Notes: generated by a model from the sequence alone, not told the origin. A DNA stretch of 64,000 nucleotides from Helopsaltes ochotensis (GCA_013400155.1 VXBM01000009.1:1878860-1942859); one strand, 5' to 3'. Positions 48,225-60,479 are shown, counted from the first letter of the stretch. A program made the numbers and translations.

Positions 48225-48800
48225 CAAATACAGGCTGGGTGGAGAATGGATTGACAGCAGCCCTAAGGAGAAGGACTTGGGGGCACTGGATAATGAGAAC
48301 TGAACATGACCCAGCCATGTGCACTCACATCCCAGAGAGCCAAAGGTGTCCTGGGCTGCATCCAAAGCAGGGTGGGCAGCAGGGCCAGGGAGGGGATTCT
48401 GCCCCTCTGCCCTGCCCTGCTGAGACCCCACTGCAGGGCTGCATCCAGCGCTGGGCTCCCAGCACTGGGAGGACAGGGACCTGCTGAAGCGAGTACAGAG
48501 GAGGCCACAAAGATGATCAGAGGGATGGAGCACCTCTCTTATGAAGAGTGGCTGAGAGAGCTGTTTAACCTGGAGAAGAGAAGGCTTTGGGAACAACTTC
48601 TACAGCCTTCCAGTACCTAAGGGGGTCTGCAGGAGAGCTGGAGAGGAACATTTTACAGGGGCATGTAGTGATAGGACAAGGGGGATGGATCTAAAGTAAA
48701 AGAGTGGTCTAGTGTGAGGTGTCCCTGCCCTTGGCAGGGAGAGCTGGAACTAGATGATCTTTAAGGTCCCTTGCAAGCCAAACCATGCTGCGATTCTTCC
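48225..48800 (+). repeat. CR1 LINE 3' region
   Basis: 'aaaggtgtcctgggctgcat' then 'gggcagcagggccagggagg', 'ttccagtacctaagggggtc' and the closing 'aaaccatgctgcgattctt'. An internal part between 48690 and 48720 is deleted. Confidence 0.88.
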
Positions 48801-50268
48801 CACCTGAAAACTGCTAGGATCACTTTGATCACTGTCCAAACCACTGCTGGTTTAGACAGTGAACCCCCCCCTCTGGTTTTTCCATTGCTAGACTGAGATG
48901 AGCCCAAAAATGCCAATTCACTCATGGTATTGCTCTCTTCTGGGAGTTACAGCCAGTGAAAGATTCTCATCTTGCATACTGAATTATCAAGTATTCACGG
49001 TATTTAAAAATAGATTTTCCGCGTCCTTCTCCAGCCATTGCTTTCATGTCTCAGCCAAGCCTATGAACACAAACAGACTGTGTGCAATACTGAAAAAAGA
49101 GGAGCATCTGGTGCAAGGCTGCGTCCTTTGCTGACAGAAGTTCATTTCAATGTCTCAGGGGTTTTTTTCAGAAAATTTGCCATCCCTAGAAATGCTGGAG
49201 GCAAGTTTGCTCATTTGCAGCCAAGAATAAACAAGAGGTAACTTTTTAGCATTCCACTGCAGTGGAGATTCCTTGACTGGGCAAACGAGAGATACAAACT
49301 GCAAGTCTGCAAACTCAGACAGTACAAACGATGCAGGGCAATGGCTCAGTTATTAGCAAACTCCAAGTAACACAAACACTTCCTAAGTGGTGCTACCAGA
49401 ATATTTGTTCTTTCCTTAAAGCCCAGGCCCAAATCCCACCTGTGAGGGCCAGCTCTGCCTCACCATCAAACACCTGGGTAGCCCAGCACAGCCCTGCAAT
49501 GTTGCCTGCTCCTGCCAGGCTGCTGGAAGGGAAAGAGACGTGTATCAGCAGCATGGCACATACTTAACTGCCTTCCTACAGGAAGCCGTGCTTTGCAGAA
49601 GACCCTGATTCTCTGAAGCCATTAAAATGACAGATGGGGAATTCCTAAGAGGAGTTTGATTACTGATTTCACAAGCCCAGGAACTGTGGGCTCTCCAAGC
49701 TGGCTCAAGATTTTTTAGCAGGCGACGACACCATCACATCAACCCGGACACGGTCACGCCTCAGCCTCTGGTGGCTGGGCACGGCTGTGCCACAGCACCT
49801 GGCATGCCACACTGGACCCAGAGGGAATTCTGCTCTGGGCAAGGCTCACGGCAGGGCTGGGGTGCCAGCAGGAACCTACGCCCACAACTGGCCAGGCTCA
49901 TCCCTCCAGGCATTGCTCCAAACATAGCTCGGCCCAAAATAGGACTGTGGGAATCCCTGCCTGAAATTGAGCTTCAGAAAATGCAATTATCGACAATGTC
50001 CCAGTGAAGCCTGTGTCCACAGGCACCAAGTGTGCAAGAGTCTCAGGATAGAAAAGTCACCCAAGTAGGTCAAATATGTGGTTACATGCATAACGTGTTA
50101 TGCTGCAGAGTTCCCATTTTACAGCACTTTTTAAAAAACAACAAATTAAAATGTAAGTAGGAGGAACAAGCAAACAACCCCACTTCCATATCACATGGTA
50201 CCGCAGCTATTATCAGCTCAGGTCAGGAGAGGGATAAAGAATACTCCAAGAAATGGTTTTACATGGTC

Positions 50269-50274
50269 TTTATT
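50269..50274 (-). terminator. SLN: Candidate SLN poly(A) signal
   Basis: AATAAA on the - strand (TTTATT on +), 438 nt after the SLN stop codon. Confidence 0.5.
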
Positions 50275-50711
50275 TAAACAAAATGTGCAAGTAAAAGCAG
50301 AGGTTTCACATTCCTTTTTGCTAAGCAAGTTTATGCCTTTCACATTGGATAATACAGGCTCTTACATTACACACTGCAGTTTTCCACCCTCCAGAACCCA
50401 ACACTGGTGCCAAACAAGCCAGAGTGGTGGGCTGGGAGTGCAGCGCTCACAGAAACCACCAGAGGAGACAGCCACATCAAACTGTTCCTAAACATCTTAC
50501 ATTTTACAGTTGGATCACTGCAGACTGAAAGAATTACAACATCACAGACCCGTTACAAACATTAGCTCAGGCAACAGATAGAAGAGAGTAAAAAATAAAG
50601 GTTCACGACATCCTCAATTGACTGAAAGCTAATTGCTGTGGCATGCTGTGGGTGTTACTGGTGTCTGTGGAGGCACACACTGAAATCACCTCCAGAGTTC
50701 CTGAGAGTCTT

Positions 50712-50807
50712 TCAATCCTGATAAGACTTCACAAGGAGCCACATGAGAATCACAGTAATCAGGACAACCATGAAATTGAGGCAGATTTCTCGTGTGGAAC
50801 GTTCCAT
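50712..50807 (-). CDS. SLN: SLN, sarcolipin, 31-aa SERCA-regulating membrane micropeptide
   Basis: Sarcolipin is a single-helix peptide of sarco/endoplasmic reticulum that binds the Ca2+-ATPase SERCA and uncouples ATP hydrolysis from transport, giving muscle heat production. The - strand frame from ATG (50807-50805) to TGA (50714-50712) gives 31 codons, the family length. The N-terminus is MERSTREICLNF, with Thr5 (the known phosphorylation site) and Cys9 (acylated in rabbit SLN). The helix VVLITVILMWLLV follows, identical in most positions to mammalian SLN. The C-terminus is KSYQD where mammals have RSYQY, so the terminal Tyr is replaced by Asp. The position downstream of and convergent with ELMOD1 agrees with human 11q22.3. 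The frame is complete, with no break. The ORF is far too short for usual length thresholds. Confidence 0.97.
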   Translation of the reverse strand: MERSTREICLNFMVVLITVILMWLLVKSYQD

Positions 50808-52307
50808 TTTTTGGGAGTAATGAGGAGAGAGCAGAGGTCAGCAGGCAGAGCAAAGGGAAAACTCCAGTGACTTGCTTGGATGTGTCCTTGAGCTCAACCT
50901 TCAGGTCACAGGCTCTTAAAAAAAAAAAGAAAAACATGTAAAGGACAGATGCATGAAGGTGACAGATTCAGTAGAGCTTTTTATGTCGGTCTAAATAAAT
51001 GTTGTTTCAGTGGCCAGGAGTCAGTAAGCACTGGGGTGCTAAGAAGTAAAAGCCATCTTTGGCAGCTTATCACCTTCTCTGATTTACAGCGTTTGACAAG
51101 GACGCTCCCAGTGTCACCCCAAAATACACTACACAGGGGTGAGCAGTCTGTGGAAATCAATGTTGCTTTCTGCAAGCATTTTCAAGTAAATAATGCCTCA
51201 AGTCCCATTCAACACTTTCAACAAGTATATATTTTAAATACACCACTAAGAGTTTTCAAATTCCTGTATTTGTCAGTGTATTGTTTTTAAAAAACGAAGT
51301 CCAAACTATTATTCTATAGAGAAAGACTAATAAAACTGAAATATTTGTTACTACTAAAAGTACAAAGAGAACCTAAGGTTAGAAATTTTCATTTCTGACA
51401 AACTTCATATATTTTGTGAGTTATTTCTACAGATGAAATAGTATTTTCTCAAGAAACTTCTGTCCTGAAATTTCAAGGGAAAATTGAATTGAAAAATGCT
51501 AAAAATCTCATATTTCAAAAATCCCATTCAAGTTGTACTCAAAAACTTTTCTGTTGATTATTGCTGTTATTTACCTTATGACAGCAAATTTTGAATTTTA
51601 TATGATTTTGGAAATCCTGCAGAGAAAAAGAATATTTTATCACTAATATCATGCACTAATCTCTGCATGCCATATAAATAAAATAAGAACCCTTTAACAA
51701 ATGAAGCATTAAGTCTAGACAAAGAATTTCAGCTACACAGCCAGATTAGACTGTAACATCTCTGGTGCAAATGAGAAGCCTTGGGACCATACCAGCATGA
51801 AGACAGAGAGTTTCAATTGAAATAACTTTAGTCTGCAGATTAAATATTAAAAGCCTAGTGCATGCAGTTAACAAATTCCTACATTTTCAGGTTGTTTTGC
51901 CAGCCTCCTATGTCCTTGCACACAAGAAAATCTGACCTAATAAGTAAGCCAGCTCTTTTACCTTGAGGAGGTAAATGGAGCCCAGTGGTTCTGCCTCTGG
52001 ACTTTGGGTCACTGCAGATAATTTTTCCCTCCAAGCTTCTGCCTATCTCCCACTCGGTCTGGATGCTCTGTCCCTGTGTGGGAACTAAAGTAGGCTGAGG
52101 GTGGAGACCAACAAGTGCTTTGGCAATCCAGGTGCTGACATCACTCCCCCCAAATATTTTTAAAGGGCTAAGCTGGGCTGCAAATTTGGTTAAGGCTGTT
52201 TATGCAGTGGGCTCTGCAGGCTGATTTGCTTCTTTTGCCATGGTGCTGTACTAACAGCAGAGCTGTGTGCACCTTTGGGAGTCAACTGGATCTGATATAA
52301 AATTTCA

Positions 52308-52580
52308 CACAATCATAGAATAGTTTTGGTTGGTTGGAAGGAACCTTAAAATTTATCTAGTTCCAACTCCCCTGCCATGGATAGGGACACCTTCCACTAG
52401 ACCAGGTTGCTCAGAGCCCCATCCAACCTGACCTTGAACACCTCTGGGAACTGGGGCACCCAGCGTCTCTGGGCAACCTGTTCCAGTATTTCACCACCCT
52501 CACAGTGAAGAATTTCTTCCTAATATCTAATCAAAACCTACTCTTTGAGCTGGAAGCTGTCCTCCCATGTTCTGTCACTA
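52308..52580 (-). repeat. CR1 LINE 3' region
   Basis: 'cacaatcatagaatagtttt' then 'aactcccctgccatggatag', 'aacctgttccagtatttcac' and 'agtgaagaatttcttcctaa' is a well-preserved inverted CR1 3' end. Confidence 0.93.
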
Positions 52581-54242
52581 CATTCTTTCCTTTGGCCTGT
52601 TGATGTCATCCCCAGTGTGAAGAAAGGGAAAGAGCCACTTGAAGAGTTCTTTGTACAGAGCTAAGGGTCTCAAGACCATTTCCAGGAGCCTCCATATATC
52701 TTTTTGAGTAGAGTACAGCTGTTGGTGTTCTACATACCTATAGTCTGCACAGCTTCTTGAGGTTATATACATTTAAAAGAAAGTGAATAGGAGCAAAATA
52801 TACTTTTCATTTCAATACAAATAAGTGAAACAGGATCATTTCCTGGATAAAAAAGTTTGGTTTGTGCTGAAAAGTACAAAGCATTTCTTTAAAGAGCTGC
52901 TGACATTCTTGCATGCTCTTCCCCCATTGAATTTCAGTGCTGGTGTGAATGCTTCACCTGGCTGAGCATATAGAGAATATTTCTACCACCATGCAGTGTT
53001 TCAACCCAGAAAGACACTGCTCTGTGGCCTAGAGAGCTGTAACCCCCACATTCCCTTATCTTTGCTCAAGGCCGTGCTAAAACTTCCTGTAAACAAGAAC
53101 AAGAAGTGGCTATTTGCTCCCTTTGAATTGACACAGCAGGGCGAGCTGAAATGAACTAGGAGCAGACAGTGCCATGGGTTTCCCCCTACTTGGAAAATAC
53201 AAGTATTTCCACTGAAGTCAGAGGGGTCACCTGTGCAATACGGAACTGCCAGTGGAGTGGGAGGATCCTGCTCAAGTGTGTAAGGCTATCCACAACACTG
53301 ACCTTATTCTCACTGCCAAACACCGTGTGATACATAGCATGCAGATAATTTATTGATTCTGATGCCTTTTTTATATTTATATTCAGGCATGCTGGGACAT
53401 ACTTTAGCTCAGAGTATCTGAGCCTGTTTGTCACCATCCCCCTCCCAGGTTTCTTCCTTTGCACCAGCACTGGCACTCACATCACGGGACCACGCCTGGT
53501 GAGGAAGGCCAGCTGGCTGGATACCTAGCCGGTGGAAAACACAACAAAACAAATAGCTGTGGGTAACCAGGGGGGTGGAGGGGTTGGGTTTTGCTGGATG
53601 ATCTCCCTAAATAGGCTTGCCACAGGATCAGTGGAGGTAAGAGTGGGATTGGAACAGTGGAAGCCTTCCTTTTCATTGGTTTGACTGCCTTGCTGCTGCC
53701 CTCCTACACAACCAGGCAGCACGTTCAAAAAAAGCCAGTGTGCTGTGTGGGAGCCTTGTGCTAAAGTACACACATCAAACAGCAAAGGCTTTAACCCATG
53801 CCTCATTCAGGAACTACGTGCCTAAGCAGGTTTGCAGGGTCCTGTTACAATGCTTGCTCTGCAGAGCCATCCTTTTAGGGAAAACTTGGGCAAACATCCC
53901 ACACTTACAGGGATTTGGGAAATCCAGGTTGAAAATGCTCCTTCTAGCCTGAGGAAAGCAAGATTATGACTACCATGAACCTGCCGTAGATTATTTCCTT
54001 CCTTGGCATGTTCTGAAGCAGAAATCTCTGGATTTCTCATGCTCATCTACTTCACCTTGAATCACATAAATCTTCACCAGAGAAATGGTGAAACATTTGA
54101 GTGCCATTAACCCTAATTATTAAATGTTACACAGCACTGCCCAAATATTCCCCTTGGGCTATGGAAACCTTGGTATTTATTTAACACTCTGCTAACAGAA
54201 AATTTTTAACCTAGAACCCATCAGCTCTAGTCCCCAGGCTCA

Positions 54243-54543
54243 GGTCCGCTGCACTTCCACACTGATAGAGAGCTCCTTCCTCCTCTGTCTCAGCTCATCT
54301 TCTTCCTCTTTAATGTCCTGCATGACAGAAAATTTCCCTTCTTCAAAGCAGGGAAACAGCACTAGAAATGTCATTAATCACACAATGAACACCCTAACTC
54401 ACCTCTGCAGGCACAGATGTTTCTCTCCTTTTTTGTGCTGAGGATCTTACAGTAAACCATGGATGAGCATATAGGATCACAAGTATTCAGTGTTGAACGA
54501 GAACAAAGTTCATCTAACCCAACACACTGACTGGTAGGGAAAT
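54243..54543 (-). other. Two exon-like segments with Cys-rich and charged-tail frames, unrecognised
   Basis: On the - strand TTTTTCCCAG ends at 54544. A 141-nt open segment (54543-54403) then reads FPTSQCVGLDELCSRS and TLNTCDPICSSMVYC, then KILSTKKERNICACR, and ends at a consensus GTGAGT donor. It is phase 1 at both ends and has seven cysteines. A tandem acceptor GAAGAAG about 62-65 nt later opens a phase-matched frame: GKFSVMQDIKEEEDELRQRR, then KELSISVEVQRT and TGA (54245-54243). A possible upstream piece (LWQPQTLTC) ends with a GTGAGT donor at 54896, also phase 1. I recognise no family. It may be the 3' end of an unannotated gene, or chance; the very short intron is a weakness. Confidence 0.3.
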
Positions 54544-54748
54544 CTGGGAAAAATATATAGAAACACAGCAAATGTAACATGATCCTTGCCTAATTATCCT
54601 CAAATGTCTGGGATCCAGTCTACTGGGATTGCTAGATAGGGACTACAAAGAGGCTGGATTTATGGCTCCCTCTTGCTCATTCCATGAATAATTCTAGATC
54701 AGGCAACTTGTTCATAATTGAGCTTTACCTATATATTATATATGAACT

Positions 54749-54763
54749 CACACACACACACAC
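54749..54763 (+). repeat. (CA)n microsatellite
   Basis: About seven CA units following a TATATA stretch. Confidence 0.8.
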
Positions 54764-57700
54764 TCACAGAGACCTGTAATAAAACAAAGGGCTTAGCACT
54801 GACCAGGAGGTCCAATAAACACCCCTGAGATGTGGAATGTGCCTGGATGCTAACAGTGAATCCAACCGGAGTCTGAACATCTGACTTCAACTCACCACAG
54901 GTTAGAGTCTGCGGTTGCCAGAGGCTGAAAATTCTGCCCCCTCCACCCCAAAACCCCCCTGCTTATTCCTGCTCTTTATGAACTAAAAGCATAAGGGCTG
55001 TAAAGGCAGTTTCTTTAAGAAGTTGGTTTGTTTATCCAAGTGATTCTGTACTGATTAGGAAAGCAGAAAGGAGAGGAAGAGAATGAATGTAGTGATTTTA
55101 CTTTAAATGCTAATCCAGAGGTTTAGATAGAGTTTGAATATTTTTCTCATTGTCACATTTTCTTCTTTTTTCTGACAGATCTGGATGTTCTCAGCTTTCA
55201 TGTGGCCATGCCAAAGCTCCATTTTCATGCCTTGCATGCTCAAACTTAAGGCTCCAGTCTATATTTAAAGTTGCTGTGACTCTCTCACGTTCTTCCCAGC
55301 CTACTAATCAAGTACCATATAATCTTTCAAAGCCATTCTTACACAATTAGAGGATATTGTGCTCATTTTTGCTCTCAGCATTACCTTTCTTACCAAATGC
55401 AGTATATGTATGTGTAAGTATGGGCCATGAGTCACACAGTTGTTTACAATTGTTGCCAGCATAATTCCTCATTCACTGGCAGAGCTCATGTCTTTATATA
55501 ATATTTTCTTCTTATAATAATTTTTTTTAGGTTTTGGGTGTTGTTTCATTAATTTTAGACTTCAGAAGATACTCCTTTTATTTCTCTACAACATATTCAG
55601 CTGGACAAATGTTGCCATACTGTGAGAAAAACTACAACCCTCTGTGGCAATGTATTCAGGCCAATAAAGGACCACGTGCAAACCTGAACACAGAGGGGAA
55701 AGAAGAAAACTTGAAATTATTCTAAAGCACCACAAATTAGAGGCAAGATAAGAAAGATAAAGCAAAGGAGGCCTTAATTTTAATCTTTTATATCTGGCTG
55801 TCTCAATAAAAATTTAGTCAGGTCAAGAGTGAAGAAAACATCAATTCACCTTCAACAGCAGTGACCCAGTCACTCCAGGGACAATCAAGCAGTGAATAGG
55901 ATATTAAATATCACAGATGGAATTGTGCAAAAATGCTGTGTAGACAAAAGTGGATGTATTTTACATCTTGGCTCCTATATTCTTACATCCCACTAGTTCT
56001 GAATGGAGTTGAATTCTGGGACACAGCCTTTGTCTTTCACAGGGCTTTACAGAAAACCATTAAAAGCCAACTTCCTTCAGTGATACTAAATGTCAGGCCT
56101 TGAAGTGAATGAGTTTCTTCAGGAAGATAACTAAAGGCTGGTAGGGAATTCATGGCTATGTACTGGGATATGCTATCGCTGAGCTTCCTTGTCTATACAG
56201 TACTGATGGAAGCTATGGAGAGGGTTTTGAGTTTAAATGCTTTTAAAGCTAATTTCAGCAATCAGGAGCAAGGTCACAGACATGCAGATTACTGAGGCCA
56301 CACTCTTCCATACCAACCTAAAATGGGCTGCCAGACAGAGCTGCACTTTGGGCAGACAGAGTAGGCAGGAGCACATTAAATCCCTGAGAATATGAACCCC
56401 TACATTGGCAACATATTCAGAAGCACAGTAGTTGTGACCTTTGCCACATCTGTCTTCCGATGAATGCCATTTATGAGGTTTATGCTTGAACCCGCAGACT
56501 TCTGTCCTCAAGCCTAAGGTGTTAGCAGAACAGATCAAAAATCTAGCCAGCACTGCTTCAAAGAAAAAGCCATCTGCAGACTAGTAAGGAAACACATGAG
56601 GAGGGTTGATGGCAGAAGATGCAGTGGAGGAAGAACACATCCAAATCAGAAACAAAATCAATCTCTTTAAAAGTGATTTCTGAGTGGTGCAGAAAATTTC
56701 TACAGGTGGTGGAGGAGAGACTGACGCAGCAGGGTCAGAGGAATAGGCAGAGAAATGCAGATTTCTGTACTCAGGCCATGATGTTCAGTGCTTTTGCATC
56801 AAGACTTATTGATGCCCTTGAAGCTATCAACATGTCACAAGTCTCCTGCAAATGGTTCAGCTATCCCAGAACAGGTATGGAGCAACAAGGGTGGCTGTGA
56901 ACCCAGAACCTGTTGGTTGCATCCTGGTAAATGGGCATATAGGCAAAGACAGGGTGTTCATCTCTGAAAAAAACAGGGGTAGCTTTGTAAGTAACTGCAA
57001 AGTAACTTCTGAGGAGTTGGCCACGAGTTTCCACTGATGTCAGTCAGGTTCTCCCCTTACTCCAGCACAGAGTGAGGCATCTGTGCACTTACAGCTTGGT
57101 TTGATCTCTTCCATGGAAAGAAGTGAGTCTTCAATAAACTATGTCCTGGCACCCTGAAGAAATACAATTTTTATCTCTGTGAACAACAATATCAGCACTA
57201 CTGGTATGTGACAAGCTTTCAGCTTAACCCATACAGCTGTTGTGTGAGTTCTCACATCCCTGAAGTCACTTCCAAGGCAGCCCAAAACCCCTCCCTGAGG
57301 AGGAGGTTTGCCTTTAGTTACTGAATAGCCACCAGCTGTTGCGCCAACACACCCTGGCACTACCAGCCAGCAGTGTTTGTGTGGGTTTGCAGGGCTGTGG
57401 GCTGATGAAAGTGCCTCTGAAGGCTACCGGCCCAGCTCTGCTGCACCATGCAAAGGCAGGGCAGGGCCCTTACCCTGGATGTGCTGCGTGGTCCCTCCGC
57501 CTCTGTCACATCCACCACAGAACAGCAAACACAGATGCCATGGAGCACGTGCTGCATTTCAGGAAAGCAGTGCTACTTCTCCTCAGACAGACAACATCCT
57601 GCCCAAATCCTCCTGACAAAGCTGTGGCAGCCACAGGGGAGTGTTAAACACCCCAGGCTGGCTATGAGGATACAAAGAGGGGTGTGCTCCAGAGGGGGGA

Positions 57701-58321
57701 TGGGGCTGTCCCGAGGGATTGGCACAGCTGAAGGAGAATGCGGCAGGAGCAGCCTGTGCGTGCAAAATCAGAAAGGGCTGGACGGGACCACTCTCTGTGT
57801 ATCTGGGAAACGAATCCTTTGACAGCTCCATCTGAGCCCAAAAGACAGTCCCATCTGAATCCAACAAGGAAAAACCCTGGAATTCTGACTAAACCTTGGC
57901 CAAAGTGGGTTCTCAAATACAGCTCCAAGCAGCAAGAAATTCTGGGTATGCCCTACTTGTTAGTATAAGCTTTCGTTCCCTCCCATTCTCACTATTTTAC
58001 AAACTACAACAGTCAACTCTGACAGAACAGTGCACTTGCTTCAATGGGAAAAAAAAATAAAGCAAACCAAAAAGCACCATGTTGTGGCCTCACCCTCAGC
58101 CATGAGATCATTGGGAAGTAACTACCAGCAGTAGGCATTTTATATAGTCCAGCATCCACAGTAAGAAGACAAAGAGCCCATTCTTGGGAACATGGAATGG
58201 AACTGTTCTTCCCTAGGGACACTCAGAGAAGCATGTGAACAGAACCAGCAAGCTGAAGCCTTAGCCTGGAACCTGTTGTGGGGGGGGTAAAAAAGGAAAA
58301 AGAAAATCAAACCAAACTACA

Positions 58322-58389
58322 GGCAAACAAATAAAAAGCAACAACAATAAGAACAAAAACAAACAAACAAACAAAAACAAACAAACAAA
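58322..58389 (+). repeat. A-rich / (AAAC)n repeat at gap edge
   Basis: Repeated aaac and aaaac units from about 58322 to the start of the N run; the low complexity probably caused the assembly gap. Confidence 0.9.
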
Positions 58390-58514
58390 NNNNNNNNNNN
58401 NNNNNNNNNNNNNNNNNNNNNNNNNNNNNNNNNNNNNNNNNNNNNNNNNNNNNNNNNNNNNNNNNNNNNNNNNNNNNNNNNNNNNNNNNNNNNNNNNNNN
58501 NNNNNNNNNNNNNN
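58390..58514. other. Assembly gap of 125 N
   Basis: Unknown bases directly after the AAAC repeat. Confidence 0.99.
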
Positions 58515-58973
58515 CAAACTCCACCAAGAAAAACAAATAGAAAGTAACTGCCCTGCTTCTGGATTTATGGAGCTCAGAGGTAGCAAGCTACACACTTTCA
58601 TCCAGAAATCAAGAAAAAGAGGCATGAAGGTCTACAAAAGAGAATGTGTGGGAGGAACTCTGGGTCCAGCTCAGGACTGGTAGAGAGTAAACCACACTAA
58701 TTTGGGTATCTATATTAGAACCAGAAATATTGTTGAATTTAAATAATAAAAGCTTATCTCTATAAATGCTTCGTGGCATGAGCCCTGGAAAAGCACTGTT
58801 TAGCACTGACCATCAATTAGATACTGGGTTTTACAGCAGTCTGGGTTTCTGGATGCTGTAGACAAGAACCCTCAGACAATGCCTGGAACAGGGAGAAGCC
58901 AATAGGCCTGGAAGACCTAACGCTTCTGAAAGATTTAGTTGCCTTCTACAAATATAAATCCATGTGATGAATA

Positions 58974-59013
58974 GATAAACTGCCACTAAACAGGATAAAC
59001 TGCCACTAAACAG
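58974..59013 (+). repeat. Two-copy 20-bp tandem duplication
   Basis: The unit gataaactgccactaaacag occurs twice without mismatch. Confidence 0.92.
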
Positions 59014-59231
59014 GACCTAAAACATCTCTTCTGGCCCACCACTACCTCAAATACCCTTTACAGAGATGTAGACACTCACATTTCAGTATTATCCATTGAG
59101 ACAAATCCAAAGCCAGTATTATTTAGCAAGAAAGCTCGTGAAGGATCTCATCCTTCTCTCACTGAGTTCCAGAGGAATCTTGCTCTGGGTTTTAGCAGGG
59201 GCTGAGCTGGACCCAAAGCATTGGGTTGCAT

Positions 59232-59765
59232 TATTTTGTGCTCATTAGGAAAAACAGAGCTAAGAAGGGCCAGATTGGTTGGCGGGGGAGAGGCAGGAGC
59301 AGATCCTCTCTCAGCACGGATTCACCCTTCATTTTTGAGGTGTTTATACACCACCAGAGTCAAGAGGCCTCCTATGACTTCGTAATCACAGTAGTCATTG
59401 ACCCTGTGTGAGTGGGATGAAATCTGATATAAAACTTGACTCAAGACAATGCAGACCAGAGTTTTGTAACTAACAAAAATAAATTGTTATTCTTTCTCAG
59501 AGCCATGTACTTTTATGGAATGAATGAGAAGAAGCAAAACACGGCAACTGTCAACAATCCAGTAACGCCTTCCCTTTCCGGGACCCAAACACTTGCTCCA
59601 GGCTATGAAATGCACCTGAAAAAGCTTTTGAGACTGTCAGGATTTAATCCAGAAAAAGGTTTGAGCAGCCAAATTAGTGGAACAGTCCAAAACAGCACCC
59701 TCAGCCTGGACCCCACCAGTGCTTCTTCTTTCCTCTTACTTAGTCAAAATCCAAATCTGTTATAA
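59232..59765 (+). other. Exon-like pair of open segments, unrecognised
   Basis: A frame reading SRSSLSTDSPFIFEVF, IHHQSQEASYDFVITVVIDP and two bases of a Val codon stops at 59408 on a GTGAGT donor. About 91 nt later, ATTCTTTCTCAG (ending 59500) opens a phase-matched frame. It starts AMYFYGMNEKKQNTATV and runs about 88 codons to a TAA (59763-59765), ending LLLSQNPNLL. No family is recognised and no start or upstream exon is clear; an acceptor could lie at 59250 or 59300. It may be chance. Confidence 0.2.
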
Positions 59766-60479
59766 TCAGCCATTTGGAGATTGCTCTCCCAGTCTGTTTT
59801 GCTGGGCATACAATTCCGGGTCTTGAAAAGACAAGTGTTAAGAGTGAACAATAACTTTTAACAGGACTACTGACCAGTCATGTATTGGGAGCGAAGACTT
59901 TTAACACTAGATAGCTGCATCACTAATGTTAAGATTCCTCTGTTGTTTATGGTAAATGTTCTTTGCCCTCTTCTTGTCTTAGCAATCACAGCTTGTGCAT
60001 CACTGACGAATAGTTAAATCCACTTTTTGCTTTCTACAAAATCAATTCACACATTTCTGCGGGAGCAGATGGAGGCTTCATTACCTGAGGGTGTACAACT
60101 GCAGAGAGAAGCAAGTGAGCAGCACATAGACACCCACACTTACGCCCACAGACTTAAGTGTTATGTGGCTGAGGGGCAAATAGGAGATCCACTCCCTGCT
60201 CAGCTATCATACCTTTCCTTCCCTTCCTCTATTAATACATTATCTTTCATTCCCGGCCCTGGAATAGGAAACTACTAGTTTTGCCCTCTCAGGTCTTGAT
60301 AAGGCAACTGCTAATATCAAACCTGTGCACTACCAAACCTGTATGGTTTGCTGTCAGCATGGCTTGAAAGCATTGGCTCAATGCACCTCTGGCATCTGCC
60401 CCTCTGAAGTGTCTTCTAGTTCTTCTTTATTGGAAGATGTGTTATCTGCCATCTTCCAGACAGACCTCTCTGCATCACA

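Larger units (their letters stand above)
39016..50249. other. Intergenic region between the LTR and SLN
   Basis: It contains CR1 copies (39358-39803, 40375-40465, 42399-42620, 47050-47640, 48225-48800), a CpG island (39860-40125), a poly-T run and an assembly gap. Between 43,100 and 47,000 and between 48,800 and 50,250 I see no gene or recognised repeat. Open frames near 45,000 (up to 104 codons) lack motifs. Confidence 0.7.
50250..50914 (-). other. SLN: SLN last exon (5'UTR part, CDS and 3'UTR), inferred limits
   Basis: On the - strand a strong acceptor (a T-run broken by one C, then AAG) ends at 50915. Spliced exon sequence would therefore start at 50914, about 107 nt ahead of the ATG. A poly(A) signal AATAAA lies at 50274-50269 on the - strand, giving a 3'UTR of about 450 nt. 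Mammalian SLN likewise has its whole coding part in the last exon. The exon limits are inferred; the first exon was not found. Confidence 0.6.

Noticed and set aside
56233..56553. - strand 107-codon frame with several Cys and a hydrophobic stretch
   Set aside because: The only candidate acceptor (ACCTTAG) is ordinary and no good donor or partner exon was found; considered chance.
56619..56900. Helical-looking + strand frame ending near an ACAG|GTATGG site
   Set aside because: No partner exon in phase and no family; weaker than the cases reported.
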